In this document: in pieces, positions 8,691-18,678 of the stretch | Layout: each line of letters opens with the position of its first letter | How positions within the stretch are numbered: the stretch's first letter is position 1 | Origin: Pseudomonas sp. DC1.2 | GTDB taxonomy: Bacteria; Pseudomonadota; Gammaproteobacteria; Pseudomonadales; Pseudomonadaceae | Direction: 5' to 3' | Assembly (NCBI RefSeq): GCF_034351645.1 | Contig: NZ_CP133782.1 | Span: forward strand, 3,229,001 to 3,293,000 | DNA: 64,000 nt | Translations under genes and position numbers: made by a program | Notes under the pieces: generated by a model | What the model was told of the DNA's origin: nothing | Databases searched by the model: none | What the model saw: only the letters and a program-made list of their open reading frames with translations

Positions 8691-10340
8691 ATGCAGACTT
8701 CCCTTGATGAGTACGACTACATCGTGGTGGGCGCCGGGCCGGCCGGGTGTTTGCTGGCCAATCGGCTGTCAGCCAATGCGCAACACCGAGTGCTGCTGCT
8801 CGAAGCCGGCGGCCGCGATAACTACCCATGGATTCACATTCCCGTGGGTTACCTCTTCTGCATCGGCAACCCGCGTACCGATTGGTGCTTCAAGACCGAA
8901 GCACAGCCGGGTCTGCAAGGCCGCGCCCTCAGTTATCCTCGCGGCAAAGTGCTCGGCGGCTGCTCCTCCATCAACGGCATGATCTACATGCGCGGTCAGG
9001 CCAGCGACTATGACGGCTGGGCGGCCGAGGGCAATCCTGGCTGGGCCTGGGAACAGGTGTTGCCGCTGTTCAAGCACAGCGAAAATCATTTTGCCGGCAG
9101 CAGCGAGTTCCACGGTGCCGACGGCGAATGGCGGATCGAGCGTCAGCGGCTGTCGTGGCCGATTCTCGATGCCTTCCGCACCGCCGCCGAGCAAAGCGGC
9201 ATCGCGCGCATTGATGACTTCAATCAGGGCAACAATGAAGGCTGCGGCTATTTTCAGGTTAATCAGAAGGCCGGAGTACGCTGGAATGCAGCCAAGGCGT
9301 TTCTCAAACCGATCCGCAATCGCGCCAACCTCACGGTGCTGACCGACGTTGAAGTGGACCGCGTGCTGTTGGAAAACAGCCGGGCCTCGGCGGTGAGTGC
9401 GCGCTGGCAGGGTCAAGCGAAAACCTTCAAGGCACGCAAGGAAATCGTCCTGTGTGCCGGCTCCGTCGGCTCGCCGAGCATCCTGCAGCGCTCCGGTATC
9501 GGCCCTCGGCCATTGCTGCAAAAGCTTGGCATCGGCGTGGCCCACGAACTGCCGGGCGTGGGCAGCAACTTGCAGGATCATTTGCAACTGCGGCTGATCT
9601 ACAAACTGGAAAACGCCCGCACCCTGAACCAGATCGCCGGCAGCCTGTGGGGGAAAATGAGCATGGGCTTGCGCTATCTGTATGACCGCAGCGGGCCATT
9701 GTCCATGGCGCCCAGCCAACTCGGCGCGTTCGCCCGTTCGGGGCCGGAGCAGACCTCGGCCAATCTCGAATACCACGTGCAACCACTGTCACTGGAGCGC
9801 TTCGGCGAACCGTTGCACGCGTTCCCGGCGTTCACCGCGTCGGTCTGCGATCTGCGGCCGCACAGTCGGGGTCGGGTGGAGATTCGCTCGACCGACCCAC
9901 AGGACGCACCGTTGATTCAGCCCAATTACCTGAGCCACCCCGAAGACCTGCGCGTGGCGGCCGACGCCATCCGCCTGACCCGGCGCATCGTCGGCGCGCC
10001 GGCCTTGAGCGCTTTCAAACCGGTGGAATACTTACCCGGTGAGCACCTGCAAAGCGAAGAAGAGTTACGCGAAGCCGCCGCCCGCATTGGCACGACGATC
10101 TTCCACCCGGTGGGCACCTGCCGCATGGGCCGCGATGCACACGCGGTGGTCGACGCCGAGCTGAGAGTCCACGGCATACCAGGGCTGCGCATTGCCGATG
10201 CCTCGATCATGCCGCGCATTACCTCGGGCAATACCTGTTCACCCACGCTGATGATTGCCGAGAAGGCGGCGCAGCTGATACTCGACACCTCAGCAAGGCG
10301 TTTTGCAACGCCAGAAAAAGTACCTACCGCAGTCTCTTGA
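8691..10340 (+). CDS. GMC-family FAD oxidoreductase (choline/alcohol dehydrogenase-like)
   Basis: From ATG 8691 (preceded by AAGAGGTCAGGG) this is 549 residues; an in-frame ATG at 8655 is less likely. The FAD-binding motif [18 protein letters not shown] is N-terminal. The GMC signature [21 protein letters not shown] and the C-terminal catalytic histidine segment [12 protein letters not shown] are intact. GMC enzymes of this type oxidise primary alcohols such as choline or long-chain alcohols, passing electrons to a quinone or other acceptor. There is no betB or betI neighbour, so choline is not indicated. The adjacent transporter gene may import its substrate, and the divergent LysR gene probably regulates both. 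Confidence 0.87.
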   Translation: MQTSLDEYDYIVVGAGPAGCLLANRLSANAQHRVLLLEAGGRDNYPWIHIPVGYLFCIGNPRTDWCFKTEAQPGLQGRALSYPRGKVLGGCSSINGMIYMRGQASDYDGWAAEGNPGWAWEQVLPLFKHSENHFAGSSEFHGADGEWRIERQRLSWPILDAFRTAAEQSGIARIDDFNQGNNEGCGYFQVNQKAGVRWNAAKAFLKPIRNRANLTVLTDVEVDRVLLENSRASAVSARWQGQAKTFKARKEIVLCAGSVGSPSILQRSGIGPRPLLQKLGIGVAHELPGVGSNLQDHLQLRLIYKLENARTLNQIAGSLWGKMSMGLRYLYDRSGPLSMAPSQLGAFARSGPEQTSANLEYHVQPLSLERFGEPLHAFPAFTASVCDLRPHSRGRVEIRSTDPQDAPLIQPNYLSHPEDLRVAADAIRLTRRIVGAPALSAFKPVEYLPGEHLQSEEELREAAARIGTTIFHPVGTCRMGRDAHAVVDAELRVHGIPGLRIADASIMPRITSGNTCSPTLMIAEKAAQLILDTSARRFATPEKVPTAVS

Positions 10341-10420
10341 CCGATGGAACAGCGGCACCGGCCCACAAGGCCGGTGCCGACAGTGGAACAACAAAAACAA
10401 TCACTGTGAGGGATACCGAT

Positions 10421-12043
10421 ATGTCAGAACATGTTCAGCCTATGGGCGCTACGCGCAGCGTCGGCACCCGCAACGACACACAAAAAGTCATCTTCGCCTC
10501 CTCACTGGGGACGGTGTTCGAGTGGTATGACTTTTTCCTCTATGGCGCCCTCGCCGCCGTCATCAGCAAGCAGTTCTTTGCCGGAGTCAACGACACCACT
10601 GCGTTCATATTCGCGCTTATGGCGTTTGCCGCAGGGTTCATCGTGCGACCGTTCGGGGCGCTGGTGTTTGGCCGATTGGGAGACATGATCGGGCGTAAAT
10701 ACACTTTCCTCGCCACCATCATCCTCATGGGCCTGGCGACGTTTTGCGTCGGCTTGTTGCCGACCTACGCCAGCATCGGTATCGCGGCGCCGATCATCCT
10801 CGTGGTGCTGCGCATGCTTCAGGGCCTGGCCCTCGGCGGTGAGTACGGCGGCGCGGCGACGTATGTGGCTGAACACGCCCCCATCGGCAAGCGCGGCTTC
10901 CACACCAGCTGGATTCAGTCCACCGCGACCCTTGGCCTGCTGCTGTCGTTGCTGGTAGTGCTGGGGTGCCGCTACTTCACCGGCGACCAGTTCGAAGTCT
11001 GGGGCTGGCGCATTCCGTTTCTGTTTTCCATCGTGCTGCTGGGTATCTCGACCTGGATTCGCCTAAGCCTGCACGAGTCGCCGGCCTTCGTGAAAATGAA
11101 AGAGGAAGGCAAACTCTGCAAGCAGCCCCTGCGCGATTCGTTCGGTAAATGGGACAACCTCAAAGTGGTGCTGATTGCGCTGTTCAGTATCAACGCCGGG
11201 CAAGCCGTGACGTTTTACGCGGCGCAGTTTTATGTGCTGTTCTTCCTCACACAGTTTCTGAAAATGGACCCGGCGCTGGCCAATAGTCTGCTGATTGTCA
11301 GTGTGATCATCGGCGCGCCGTTCTTTATCTTTTTCGGCTGGCTATCGGACAAGGTTGGACGCAAACCGGTACTGATGATCGGCCTGTTGCTGGCCACGGC
11401 GCTGTATTTCCCGATCTTCAAAACCCTGGCCCACTACGCCAACCCGGCCATCGACCAGGCCAGCCGTCAGGCACCGATCACCGTACTCGCCGACCCGACC
11501 ACTTGCACCTTCCAGTTCGACCCGGTAGGCAAGGCGAAATTTGACAGCCCATGCGACAAGGTCAAGACCTTCCTGATTAAACAGGGCCTGCCTTACAACA
11601 GTGCCGCCGCACCTGCCGGCAGCGGCGTACAAGTCAGCGTCGGCGACATAAAAATAGAGGGTTACGACGAAGCGGCCCTGCGCGGTGCAGTGACGTTGTC
11701 CGGGTATCCGTCGCAAGCCGATGCACAGCAAATCAACAAACCGATGATCGTGGCGCTGATTGTCGCGCTGATCATTATCTCGGCCATGTGCTACGGGCCA
11801 CTGGCGGCATTGATGGTCGAATTGTTCCCGACGCGTATCCGCTATACCTCGATGTCCCTGCCCTACCACATCGGCAATGGCTGGTTTGGCGGGTTCCTGC
11901 CAACCGTGTCATTTGCGTTAGTGGTGTACACCGGGGATATTTTCTATGGGCTGTGGTATCCGGTGGTGATTACCGGGGTGAGCCTGGTGGTGGGGATGAT
12001 CTGCCTGCGTGAGACAAAAAACGTGGATCTCGATACCAACTGA
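10421..12043 (+). CDS. MFS transporter of the metabolite:H+ symporter (MHS) family, with inserted domain
   Basis: This 540-residue protein starts at ATG 10421 (MSEHVQPMGATRSVG). MHS features include SLGTVFEWYDFFLYG in the first membrane helix, RPFGALVFGRLGDMIGRK in the loop 2-3 motif and LQGLALGGEYGGAA. ShiA, ProP and KgtP relatives are about 430-500 residues long. The extra length is a hydrophilic insert at about residues 337-436, between late membrane helices, that contains two cysteines (TTCTFQF and SPCDKVK). It probably forms an extracytoplasmic domain. The gene follows the GMC oxidoreductase at 80 bp and is probably in the same operon. The substrate is likely a carboxylate or zwitterion. 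Confidence 0.85.
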   Translation: MSEHVQPMGATRSVGTRNDTQKVIFASSLGTVFEWYDFFLYGALAAVISKQFFAGVNDTTAFIFALMAFAAGFIVRPFGALVFGRLGDMIGRKYTFLATIILMGLATFCVGLLPTYASIGIAAPIILVVLRMLQGLALGGEYGGAATYVAEHAPIGKRGFHTSWIQSTATLGLLLSLLVVLGCRYFTGDQFEVWGWRIPFLFSIVLLGISTWIRLSLHESPAFVKMKEEGKLCKQPLRDSFGKWDNLKVVLIALFSINAGQAVTFYAAQFYVLFFLTQFLKMDPALANSLLIVSVIIGAPFFIFFGWLSDKVGRKPVLMIGLLLATALYFPIFKTLAHYANPAIDQASRQAPITVLADPTTCTFQFDPVGKAKFDSPCDKVKTFLIKQGLPYNSAAAPAGSGVQVSVGDIKIEGYDEAALRGAVTLSGYPSQADAQQINKPMIVALIVALIIISAMCYGPLAALMVELFPTRIRYTSMSLPYHIGNGWFGGFLPTVSFALVVYTGDIFYGLWYPVVITGVSLVVGMICLRETKNVDLDTN

Positions 12044-12055
12044 CGGTTTGCCTGT

Positions 12056-12087
12056 GTGGTAAGGGGCGTGAGCGATCCCCTCGCCAC
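12056..12087. repeat. REP-like inverted repeat after the MFS gene
   Basis: Arms GTGGTAAGGGG (12056-12066) and CCCCTCGCCAC (12077-12087) match at 9 of 11 positions around a 10-base loop. The GTGGCGAGGGG / CCCCTCGCCAC type is a well known P. fluorescens REP family. It follows the transporter stop codon and may also act in termination or mRNA stability. Confidence 0.65.
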
Positions 12088-12291
12088 GCTGCGAATCCCG
12101 GCACAACCACGGCGTTGTGCCTGGGCACTGAATTCGCTGAACGGACCTCTGGCGCACGCTTGTTTGGGGTGGAGTGAGGTCTGTCATCAATAGCAACGCC
12201 TTAACTGTACATCCATACAGATAAAGATTGCCCCTTCGCTCCTCACCCGCCATTCTGTTGACCTTTCGAACATTGATCGACGAGCGTGGTC

Positions 12292-14241
12292 ATGCAGCTG
12301 TACCTCTGTGAAAAACCGTCCCAGGCCAAAGACATCGCGGCCGTACTCGGCGCCAAGCGTCGGGGCGACGGCTGCTGGCTGGGAACCAACGTCACGGTGA
12401 CCTGGTGCATTGGCCATCTGCTGGAAACGGCGCCGCCAGACGCATACGACGCCAAATACAAGCGCTGGGTACTGGCGGACCTGCCGATCATTCCCGAAAA
12501 GTGGAAGATGACCGTCAAACCCCGTACCGCCAGCCAGTACAAAGCGGTCAAACGCCTGCTTGGCGAAGCCAGCGAGCTGATCATCGCCACCGATGCCGAC
12601 CGTGAGGGCGAGATGATCGCTCGGGAACTGGTGGAGCATTGTCGGTATCGTGGACCGATCCGGCGCCTGTGGCTGTCGGCGCTGGACGATGCCTCGATCC
12701 GCAAAGCATTGGCCGCGCTCAAGCCAGGGGTCGAGACGTTCAGCCTCTATCATTCGGCGTTGGGCCGTTCAAGGGCCGACTGGCTGATCGGGATGAACAT
12801 GAGTCGCCTCTTCACCTTGCTCGGGCGCCAATCCGGTTACCAAGGCGTGCTACCAGTCGGTCGGGTGCAAACGCCGACCCTGCGCCTGGTGGTGGATCGC
12901 GACCGCAGCATTGCCGACTTCGTCCCGGTGGCTTACTGGGCCATTGAGGTGCAATTGCTCCACGACGGTACGGTTTTCACCAGCCAGTGGCGCGCCGCCG
13001 CCGATGCCTGTGACGACCAGGACCGCTGCTTGAATCCAACGCTGGCACGTAACGCCGCTGAAGCGATGGGCGCCGCCGCGAGCGCACGGGTGATCAGATT
13101 ACGCACCGAGCGGATGCGTGAAATAGCACCTCTGCCGTTTGACCTGGGCACCTTGCAGGAAGTCTGCTCGAAGAAACTCGGGCTAGGTGCCCAGGAAACC
13201 CTCGATATTGCCCAAGCGCTGTACGAAACCCACAAGCTCATCACCTACCCGCGCAGCGACTGCGGCTACCTGCCCGTGAGCCAGCACTGCGAAGCACCCG
13301 GTATTCTCGCGGCACTTCGCCAAGCCGATCCGAGTCTCAACGCCCTGCACGATCATCTGGAGCCTCAACGACGCTCAAGGGCCTGGAACGATGCCAAGGT
13401 CAGCGCTCACCACGGCATCATTCCCACGGCCGCGGCAAAAAATCTCGAGCGGTTGGCAGGTAAACAACGGGCGGTCTATACCTTGATTCGCGCACGGTAT
13501 CTGGCGCAGTTCCTACCCAACCACGAGTTTGACCGTACCCAGGCCGATTTCGACTGTGCTGGCGAGGCCTTGCGCGCCGTGGGCAAGCAAATCGTCGAGC
13601 CGGGCTGGAAGCGTGCGTTGCCCGAGGCGCTGGCCCCGGCCAAGGGCCGCGAAGCGCCGGCCCCACAAACACTGCCGGCATTGGTCGAAGGACGCGACTG
13701 CGCCATCGCCGAGGTAAAGCTCAAGGACCTCTGGACCCAACCGCCCAAGCCGTTCACCGAAGGTGACTTGATCAAGGCGATGAAGAACGTCGCCAAACTG
13801 GTGGAAGATCCACTCCTGAAGCAGAAACTCAAGGACACCACCGGGATCGGCACCGAAGCGACCCGCGCATCAATTATTCAGGGTTTGCTGGATCGGGGTT
13901 ACCTGATCAAAAACGCTAAAGCGCTGGCCGCGACCTCGGCGGCCTTCAGCCTGATCGACTCGGTGCCCAGGGCCATCGCCGACCCAGGCACCACGGCAAT
14001 CTGGGAACAAGCGCTAGACATGGTACAAAGCGGCGAAATGAGCCTGGAAGAATTCGTGACCAAACAAGCGGCGTGGATGAGCAAACAGGTCGCCCGCTGC
14101 GCCGGCCTGAGCCTGACCATCAGCGGGGCGGCAAGCCCGGCCGGGAATGGCTCCGCGCCCTGGAAGAACAAACGCAAACCGAGTAAACGCAAGCCGTCGA
14201 GCAGCACCCAACGCGTCTCGAAACCGACCCGTAAAGCGTGA
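12292..14241 (+). CDS. topB: DNA topoisomerase III
   Basis: This 649-residue type IA topoisomerase relaxes negatively supercoiled DNA and decatenates replication intermediates. The Toprim domain is N-terminal (MQLYLCEKPSQAKDIAAVLG and the metal-binding TDADREGEMIARELVE). The catalytic tyrosine is Tyr319 in LITYPRSDCGYLP. The C-terminal tail is lysine- and arginine-rich (from about residue 620), consistent with DNA binding. ATG 12292 is preferred to GTG 12286 because the family begins M-x-L-x-x-x-EKPS. Length matches E. coli TopB (653). Confidence 0.95.
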   Translation: MQLYLCEKPSQAKDIAAVLGAKRRGDGCWLGTNVTVTWCIGHLLETAPPDAYDAKYKRWVLADLPIIPEKWKMTVKPRTASQYKAVKRLLGEASELIIATDADREGEMIARELVEHCRYRGPIRRLWLSALDDASIRKALAALKPGVETFSLYHSALGRSRADWLIGMNMSRLFTLLGRQSGYQGVLPVGRVQTPTLRLVVDRDRSIADFVPVAYWAIEVQLLHDGTVFTSQWRAAADACDDQDRCLNPTLARNAAEAMGAAASARVIRLRTERMREIAPLPFDLGTLQEVCSKKLGLGAQETLDIAQALYETHKLITYPRSDCGYLPVSQHCEAPGILAALRQADPSLNALHDHLEPQRRSRAWNDAKVSAHHGIIPTAAAKNLERLAGKQRAVYTLIRARYLAQFLPNHEFDRTQADFDCAGEALRAVGKQIVEPGWKRALPEALAPAKGREAPAPQTLPALVEGRDCAIAEVKLKDLWTQPPKPFTEGDLIKAMKNVAKLVEDPLLKQKLKDTTGIGTEATRASIIQGLLDRGYLIKNAKALAATSAAFSLIDSVPRAIADPGTTAIWEQALDMVQSGEMSLEEFVTKQAAWMSKQVARCAGLSLTISGAASPAGNGSAPWKNKRKPSKRKPSSSTQRVSKPTRKA

Positions 14242-14319
14242 GGGCACTTCAATGAGGCCAGGATGGTCTAGTGTTCCTCAAGCCCCAGCGACCTCCCGAC
14301 TTTTTAAAAGGCCTCGACC

Positions 14320-14949
14320 ATGATCATCGTCCATCACCTGAACAACTCCCGTTCCCAGCGTATTTTGTGGCTGCTGGAGGAACTGTCCGTACCTTATGAA
14401 CTGAAACTCTATCAACGCGACCCGAAGACCAACCTCGCCCCGCCGGAACTTAAAGCGATCAATGCCTTGGGCAAATCGCCGGTGATCGAAGACGGCCCAC
14501 AGAAACTGATCGAGTCCGCCGCCATCATCGACTACCTGATTCGTCGTCATGGTCAAGGCCGCCTGCAACCTGATCCAGCCACTCCTGCCTACGATGCCTA
14601 CGTGCAGTGGCTGCACTTTGCCGAAGGCTCGGCGATGTTGCCGCTGATGCTCAACTTGTACGTGGGCCGTCTCGGTGAGGCCGGCGCACCGTTACATCCT
14701 CGGATCAACTCGGAAGTGGCCAACTACCTTGGTTATCTGAACAACGCCTTGAGCCAGTCCGAATACTTGCTGGGCAGCGAACTCAGCGCAGCCGACATCC
14801 AGATGAGTTTTATCGGCGAAATTGCCAGGGCTCAGGGCAAACTTGCCGAGTACCCTCATGTCGCCGCCTGGGTTGCGCGCTTTCAGGCCCGCCCGGCCTA
14901 CATCGCCGCGTTGGAAAAAGGCGGCAAATACGACTTTGCGCCCCACTGA
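14320..14949 (+). CDS. Glutathione S-transferase family protein
   Basis: This 209-residue GST has an N-terminal thioredoxin fold with MIIVHHLNNSRSQRILWLLE, where Ser/Arg residues near position 10-12 correspond to the beta/theta-like active site. Glutathione contacts are in LGKSPVIEDG and LIESAAIIDYL. The helical C-terminal domain covers about residues 90-205. It differs clearly from the GST at 3972-4583, so the two are not recent duplicates. The GNAT gene follows 47 bp downstream. The physiological substrate is unknown. Confidence 0.85.
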   Translation: MIIVHHLNNSRSQRILWLLEELSVPYELKLYQRDPKTNLAPPELKAINALGKSPVIEDGPQKLIESAAIIDYLIRRHGQGRLQPDPATPAYDAYVQWLHFAEGSAMLPLMLNLYVGRLGEAGAPLHPRINSEVANYLGYLNNALSQSEYLLGSELSAADIQMSFIGEIARAQGKLAEYPHVAAWVARFQARPAYIAALEKGGKYDFAPH

Positions 14950-14996
14950 TGCATCTTGCGTTGGCCACGGACGGCCGACGGAATAGGGAGCCTGCC

Positions 14997-15491
14997 ATGC
15001 CATCGATAGAGCTGCATGCCGCTCAACGTGAAGAATGGGACACGATTGAAAACCTGATGCAGTTCTACCTGTATGACTTCAGCGAATGGCTGCCGCTGAA
15101 ACTGGGGGAGCATGGGTTGTTCAAGATACAGCCGAAACTGGACTACTGGCGCCAACCGGCCACGCAGCCGTTTCTTATCAAGGTCGCTGGCGAACTGGCC
15201 GGTTTTGTGACCGTGGATAATGAAACCCATGGGGAAGGCGCCGAGTTCAACATCGGCTATTTCTTTGTAAGCAGACGCTTTCGTGGCCAAGGCGTCGCGA
15301 GGTTTGTCATTTCCACCCTCTTGAGCCGATTACCCGGTCAATGGCAAATTTTCCACATCGATGACAACAAGACTGCCCGGTTATTCTGGGCCAGCGTAAT
15401 ACCCGATCTCAGCGGCGGCGACTTCACCGTTCGTTCGCTACCGGTGGATGGCTACCCCTGCACCCTCTACCGCTTCCATAGCGCTTCCTAA
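14997..15491 (+). CDS. GNAT-family N-acetyltransferase
   Basis: From ATG 14997 (MPSIELHAAQREEW) this is 164 residues; the longer frame from 14949 overlaps the GST stop and adds an unlike N-terminus. The GNAT acetyl-CoA site is visible as FFVSRRFRGQGVARFVISTL (motif A, R-x-x-G-x-G/A), preceded by the beta strand AEFNIGYFF. It probably acetylates a small molecule or protein amine in the cytoplasm. The substrate cannot be predicted. Confidence 0.75.
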   Translation: MPSIELHAAQREEWDTIENLMQFYLYDFSEWLPLKLGEHGLFKIQPKLDYWRQPATQPFLIKVAGELAGFVTVDNETHGEGAEFNIGYFFVSRRFRGQGVARFVISTLLSRLPGQWQIFHIDDNKTARLFWASVIPDLSGGDFTVRSLPVDGYPCTLYRFHSAS

Positions 15492-15999
15492 TGCCCAAAG
15501 CACTTTGTCCGACAATATGTAGTGCCAAAAAATAATCACTACATAATCGTTGACGTCTCCGATTTGCCCTTGCATGATGCGGACGTCTCCCCGATCGGGA
15601 GTACCCGCAACACGCTTGAGCAAGCTCGTCTGACCGCCGAGCTGTTTTTCCCGGATACACGCTGCCCACAAGGCAGATTGAAGAAGCTGACCTGGCCAGA
15701 ACGTCCAGTACAAGGACGAGAAACGCCGGCGAAAAGTTCTCATGAAGCTTGTGGCCGACCCTGAAAACGTCGGCAGTGGCCTCCAGGTTTTCGCCGCTTC
15801 TCTTCGTTGTGACGCTATTGCGTAGCAGTTATTCAGCACGACTACATGCAACAGATGCGAGACCCCGTCACTGCCGTTTTTAACAGCTGATGGCCACCGC
15901 GGATGTCCTGGTTTCGGTGCCAGGGATCAACTAACCGATGGGCTACCTGTATTAGCGAATCAACTTTGAAAGATCACCAAATGGTCAAGGGGCTTAACC
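15492..15999. other. 508-bp intergenic region with a strong inverted repeat
   Basis: No convincing gene is seen. Short frames on both strands lack ribosome sites and family resemblance. The notable element is the perfect 9-bp inverted repeat at 15516-15545. The 3' part upstream of 16000 contains AAGGGG close to the next start. Confidence 0.5.
15516..15545. repeat. Perfect 9-bp inverted repeat
   Basis: TATGTAGTG (15516-15524) and CACTACATA (15537-15545) are exact reverse complements around a 12-base A-rich loop. No T-run follows, so it looks more like an operator or RNA hairpin than a terminator. Confidence 0.5.
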
Positions 16000-16329
16000 A
16001 TGAATCTGAACAATCAACCTACTATCGATGAACTGGCTCGTATGTTCGCTGCGCAGAAAGACAGCCAGGACAGCCATATTCTGTGGATCAGCAAGTCGGG
16101 CCAGGTACACATTGACTGCCTGTCCCCACACGCCCATGAAGAAGAGTTCGACAAGAACAACCATAACCTGCTGGCCCGACTGAAGATGTACCGTCGCGGC
16201 CAAGGCTATGTCGGCAAAAAAGCCGCGGCGGACAAGGATTTCATCGGTCGTGTTCTGCAAACACTGAAACACGCATGGGCTTCGATGCAGAACCAGAATG
16301 AAGTTCGGGTGATTGATCAGCTCTACTGA
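16000..16329 (+). CDS. Small conserved hypothetical protein
   Basis: This 109-residue soluble protein begins MNLNNQPTIDELARMFAAQK and has a clear ribosome site (AAGGGG) upstream. There is no signal peptide, membrane helix or recognised domain. It is charged, with a helical N-terminus and a basic central stretch (KMYRRGQGYVGKKAAADK). It is monocistronic and followed by a strong terminator at 16366-16404, showing that it is an independent transcription unit. I recognise it only as a protein that seems common in pseudomonads. Function is unknown. Confidence 0.7.
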   Translation: MNLNNQPTIDELARMFAAQKDSQDSHILWISKSGQVHIDCLSPHAHEEEFDKNNHNLLARLKMYRRGQGYVGKKAAADKDFIGRVLQTLKHAWASMQNQNEVRVIDQLY

Positions 16330-16365
16330 GTTACATGGTTCAACACTAAACTAAGCGCCTCACAA

Positions 16366-16404
16366 AAAAGGGCCTGCTCCAGATAAGGAGCAGGCCCTTT
16401 TTTT
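16366..16404 (+). terminator. Rho-independent terminator
   Basis: GGGCCTGCTCC (16370-16380) and GGAGCAGGCCC (16387-16397) form a perfect 11-bp stem with a 6-base loop, followed by eight T. An A-run precedes it, so it may also terminate the convergent bphP transcript. Confidence 0.9.
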
Positions 16405-16440
16405 AATCCAGTGACCGACGGATGACGCTTGCGCCAGACG

Positions 16441-18678
16441 TCACTGTTGCGTGGACTTAGGCACCGTAAACCGAAACTCCGTGCCATTACCGAGTTCGCT
16501 CTCAGCTTCAATGCGCCCGCCGTGCGCCTCAACAATACCTTGCGTGATGTAGAGCCCCAGCCCAATACCGGTCGGGTTACCCTCCTTGACCGTCCAGTAG
16601 CGATCAAACACATGAGGCAACTGATCTTGCGGAATGCCTTCACCGGTGTCACGAATGCTGAAAACAATGTCATCGCCCGCCGACATCGCCGCCACGCCGA
16701 CTTTGCCCAGCCGCGGTGTGAACTTGATGGCGTTGCCGACCAGATTCGACAGCACCTGAAACAGTCGCTCGGGGTCGGCCTGGATCTTCAGTTGCGGCTC
16801 GGCGTGGAAGGAAATTTCGATGTCCTTATCCATCGCTAACGGCGAGAGCAGCGAATAGGCTTCTTCAAAAATTTGCCCGACATCCAGCGGCTGCGGGCTG
16901 ATGGTGTAGCGTCCAGCGTCGATTTTCGAGGTGTCGAGCAAATCGTCCAACAGCGTATTCATCCGGCCAGCGGCCTGTTGCAGGGTGTCGATAGCCGTGG
17001 AGATGCGGCGAGAGGTGTGCGCGCCCTCAGAGCTGAAGGACTTTTGCATCATTGCGCAGAGCATCGAAATAACGGTCATTGGGTTACGCAGGTCGTGAGA
17101 CACCACGGCCACCAGTTCATCTCGGGCCTGTACCGCTCGCTGCTCACGCGCGACCTGACGCGCCAGGTCGTTTTCCAGCGCCGACCGTCGCAGGTCGTTG
17201 GCGGCGAACAGGTCGCCATGGCTCCACTTCGCGCAAATACCCGTCATCTCGACTTTCCAGATCTCGAACGAGGCCCTCGGTCGCAGACGCAGGCCGGCAT
17301 CGGAGTTCTCAAGGTCCAGCGGCTTTTTCGGATCGCCACTCCATTGAATGTTTTCTTTTACTTCAGGGCGAAACCACAGCACACCGTTATCCACCGGTTT
17401 GGGCAAACTCATGGCAAGCACGCCACTGGCGACCTGTTGATAGGCCTGCGCCGGCGGATACTGCGACGACAACTCGTGGCTGGCAAACACAGGCTGGGGG
17501 CACGCTTGCAGCCACTTATGCAAAGCGCGGATCTGCTCCGGCTCGGGGCACTGGCCATAGCGGTGCAATTGCTTGTCCTGAATGATCGCAACGCCCCCGG
17601 CATCGGTCAGCGCCATCAGCACCTCTGGCTGATGCGTCAGGCCGTCGAGCACGTTTTCCGTTGAATCGACCATGGCCTGATGCAGCACCGTCAACGCCTC
17701 GACCTTTTCGTCGCGCTGGCGACTGACCTCTAGCGCTTCCATCGCGCTGATCTGCAACGACAGCACTTGGCCGATGGTCTGGCAGGCACTGCGCAGCGCA
17801 TGAGGCACATGCAGCGGCTGACGGTTGCCGCAACTGATCAAACCCCACAGCTTGTCGCCCTTGAGCAGTGAAATGCTCATGGAAGACAGCACGCCCATGT
17901 TTTTCATGTACTGACAATGAATCGGCGACACACTGCGCAGGCTGGCATAGCTCAGGTCGAGCGGCTGCCCGGTGTCGGGCCGCAACGTGGGCACCAGAGG
18001 CACCGGTTGATAATCGGCGTTCGGGATGATCCGCAACCAGTTAGTGCGATACAGCTCCCGCGCCTGTTCAGGAATATCGGACGCAGGGAAAAACAAACCC
18101 TGGAACGCCTCCATGGATGCAGACGAGGCTTCGGCGATTACCTGGCCGTGCCCTTCCTCCTCAAAGCGATAAATCAATACCCGGTCGTAACCGGTAAGCG
18201 CCTGGATTTCCTGAACACTGACTGCGTACAGCGCTTGCAGGCTCTTCGCCGCTTGCAGACGTTGCAACATGCGCCCCAGGCTGTTGATGTTGCCCGTGCG
18301 CGGCTCATTGTCTTTGGCCTGAACTTCCAGCTCCAGCAACAGCACGCCGTCGTGCCGATGGATAAACCCTTCGAACATTGCATGGTTAAGCGTGAACCGC
18401 ATGTCGGCGACATCCAGCGGATTTTCCTGCCGGGAAGCCTCACGTACCACCTCGGCATTAATCTCCCCAATCAAGCTGTGCAGCGTTGCACCTACCACCT
18501 CGCCGGGCGTGCGACCCAGCAACGTTTCGACATTGGTACTGACCTGCACCACGCAAAAGTCCGGCTCGGACAGCGTCAGAAGCACACCGTGAGGCTGGAT
18601 CGCGCCGGGCGTGCGAATCGGCTCGTCGGCACAGTTGGCCAGCAGTTCTTCAAAGGCTTCTTTGTCCAGCGGGTTCAT
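16441..18678 (-). CDS. bphP: Bacteriophytochrome histidine kinase
   Basis: This 745-residue red/far-red photoreceptor binds biliverdin. Cys16 near the N-terminus (NCADEPIRTPGAIQPHG) is the bilin attachment site. A PAS domain (about 15-115) is followed by a GAF domain (about 130-300) with the chromophore-pocket motif FFPASDIPEQARELY and a PHY domain (about 310-495). The output is HisKA with His528 (VVSHDLRNPMTVIS) and HATPase (NLVGNAIKFTP, DTGEGIPQ, TGIGLGLYI). There is no receiver domain, and the partner regulator is not adjacent. It overlaps the upstream bphO gene by 4 bp, so pigment and apoprotein are made together. Confidence 0.95.
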   Translation of the reverse strand: MNPLDKEAFEELLANCADEPIRTPGAIQPHGVLLTLSEPDFCVVQVSTNVETLLGRTPGEVVGATLHSLIGEINAEVVREASRQENPLDVADMRFTLNHAMFEGFIHRHDGVLLLELEVQAKDNEPRTGNINSLGRMLQRLQAAKSLQALYAVSVQEIQALTGYDRVLIYRFEEEGHGQVIAEASSASMEAFQGLFFPASDIPEQARELYRTNWLRIIPNADYQPVPLVPTLRPDTGQPLDLSYASLRSVSPIHCQYMKNMGVLSSMSISLLKGDKLWGLISCGNRQPLHVPHALRSACQTIGQVLSLQISAMEALEVSRQRDEKVEALTVLHQAMVDSTENVLDGLTHQPEVLMALTDAGGVAIIQDKQLHRYGQCPEPEQIRALHKWLQACPQPVFASHELSSQYPPAQAYQQVASGVLAMSLPKPVDNGVLWFRPEVKENIQWSGDPKKPLDLENSDAGLRLRPRASFEIWKVEMTGICAKWSHGDLFAANDLRRSALENDLARQVAREQRAVQARDELVAVVSHDLRNPMTVISMLCAMMQKSFSSEGAHTSRRISTAIDTLQQAAGRMNTLLDDLLDTSKIDAGRYTISPQPLDVGQIFEEAYSLLSPLAMDKDIEISFHAEPQLKIQADPERLFQVLSNLVGNAIKFTPRLGKVGVAAMSAGDDIVFSIRDTGEGIPQDQLPHVFDRYWTVKEGNPTGIGLGLYITQGIVEAHGGRIEAESELGNGTEFRFTVPKSTQQ

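Noticed and set aside
15438..15851. A 137-codon minus-strand frame after the GNAT gene
   Set aside because: It overlaps the GNAT 3' end, has no ribosome site and no recognisable domain.
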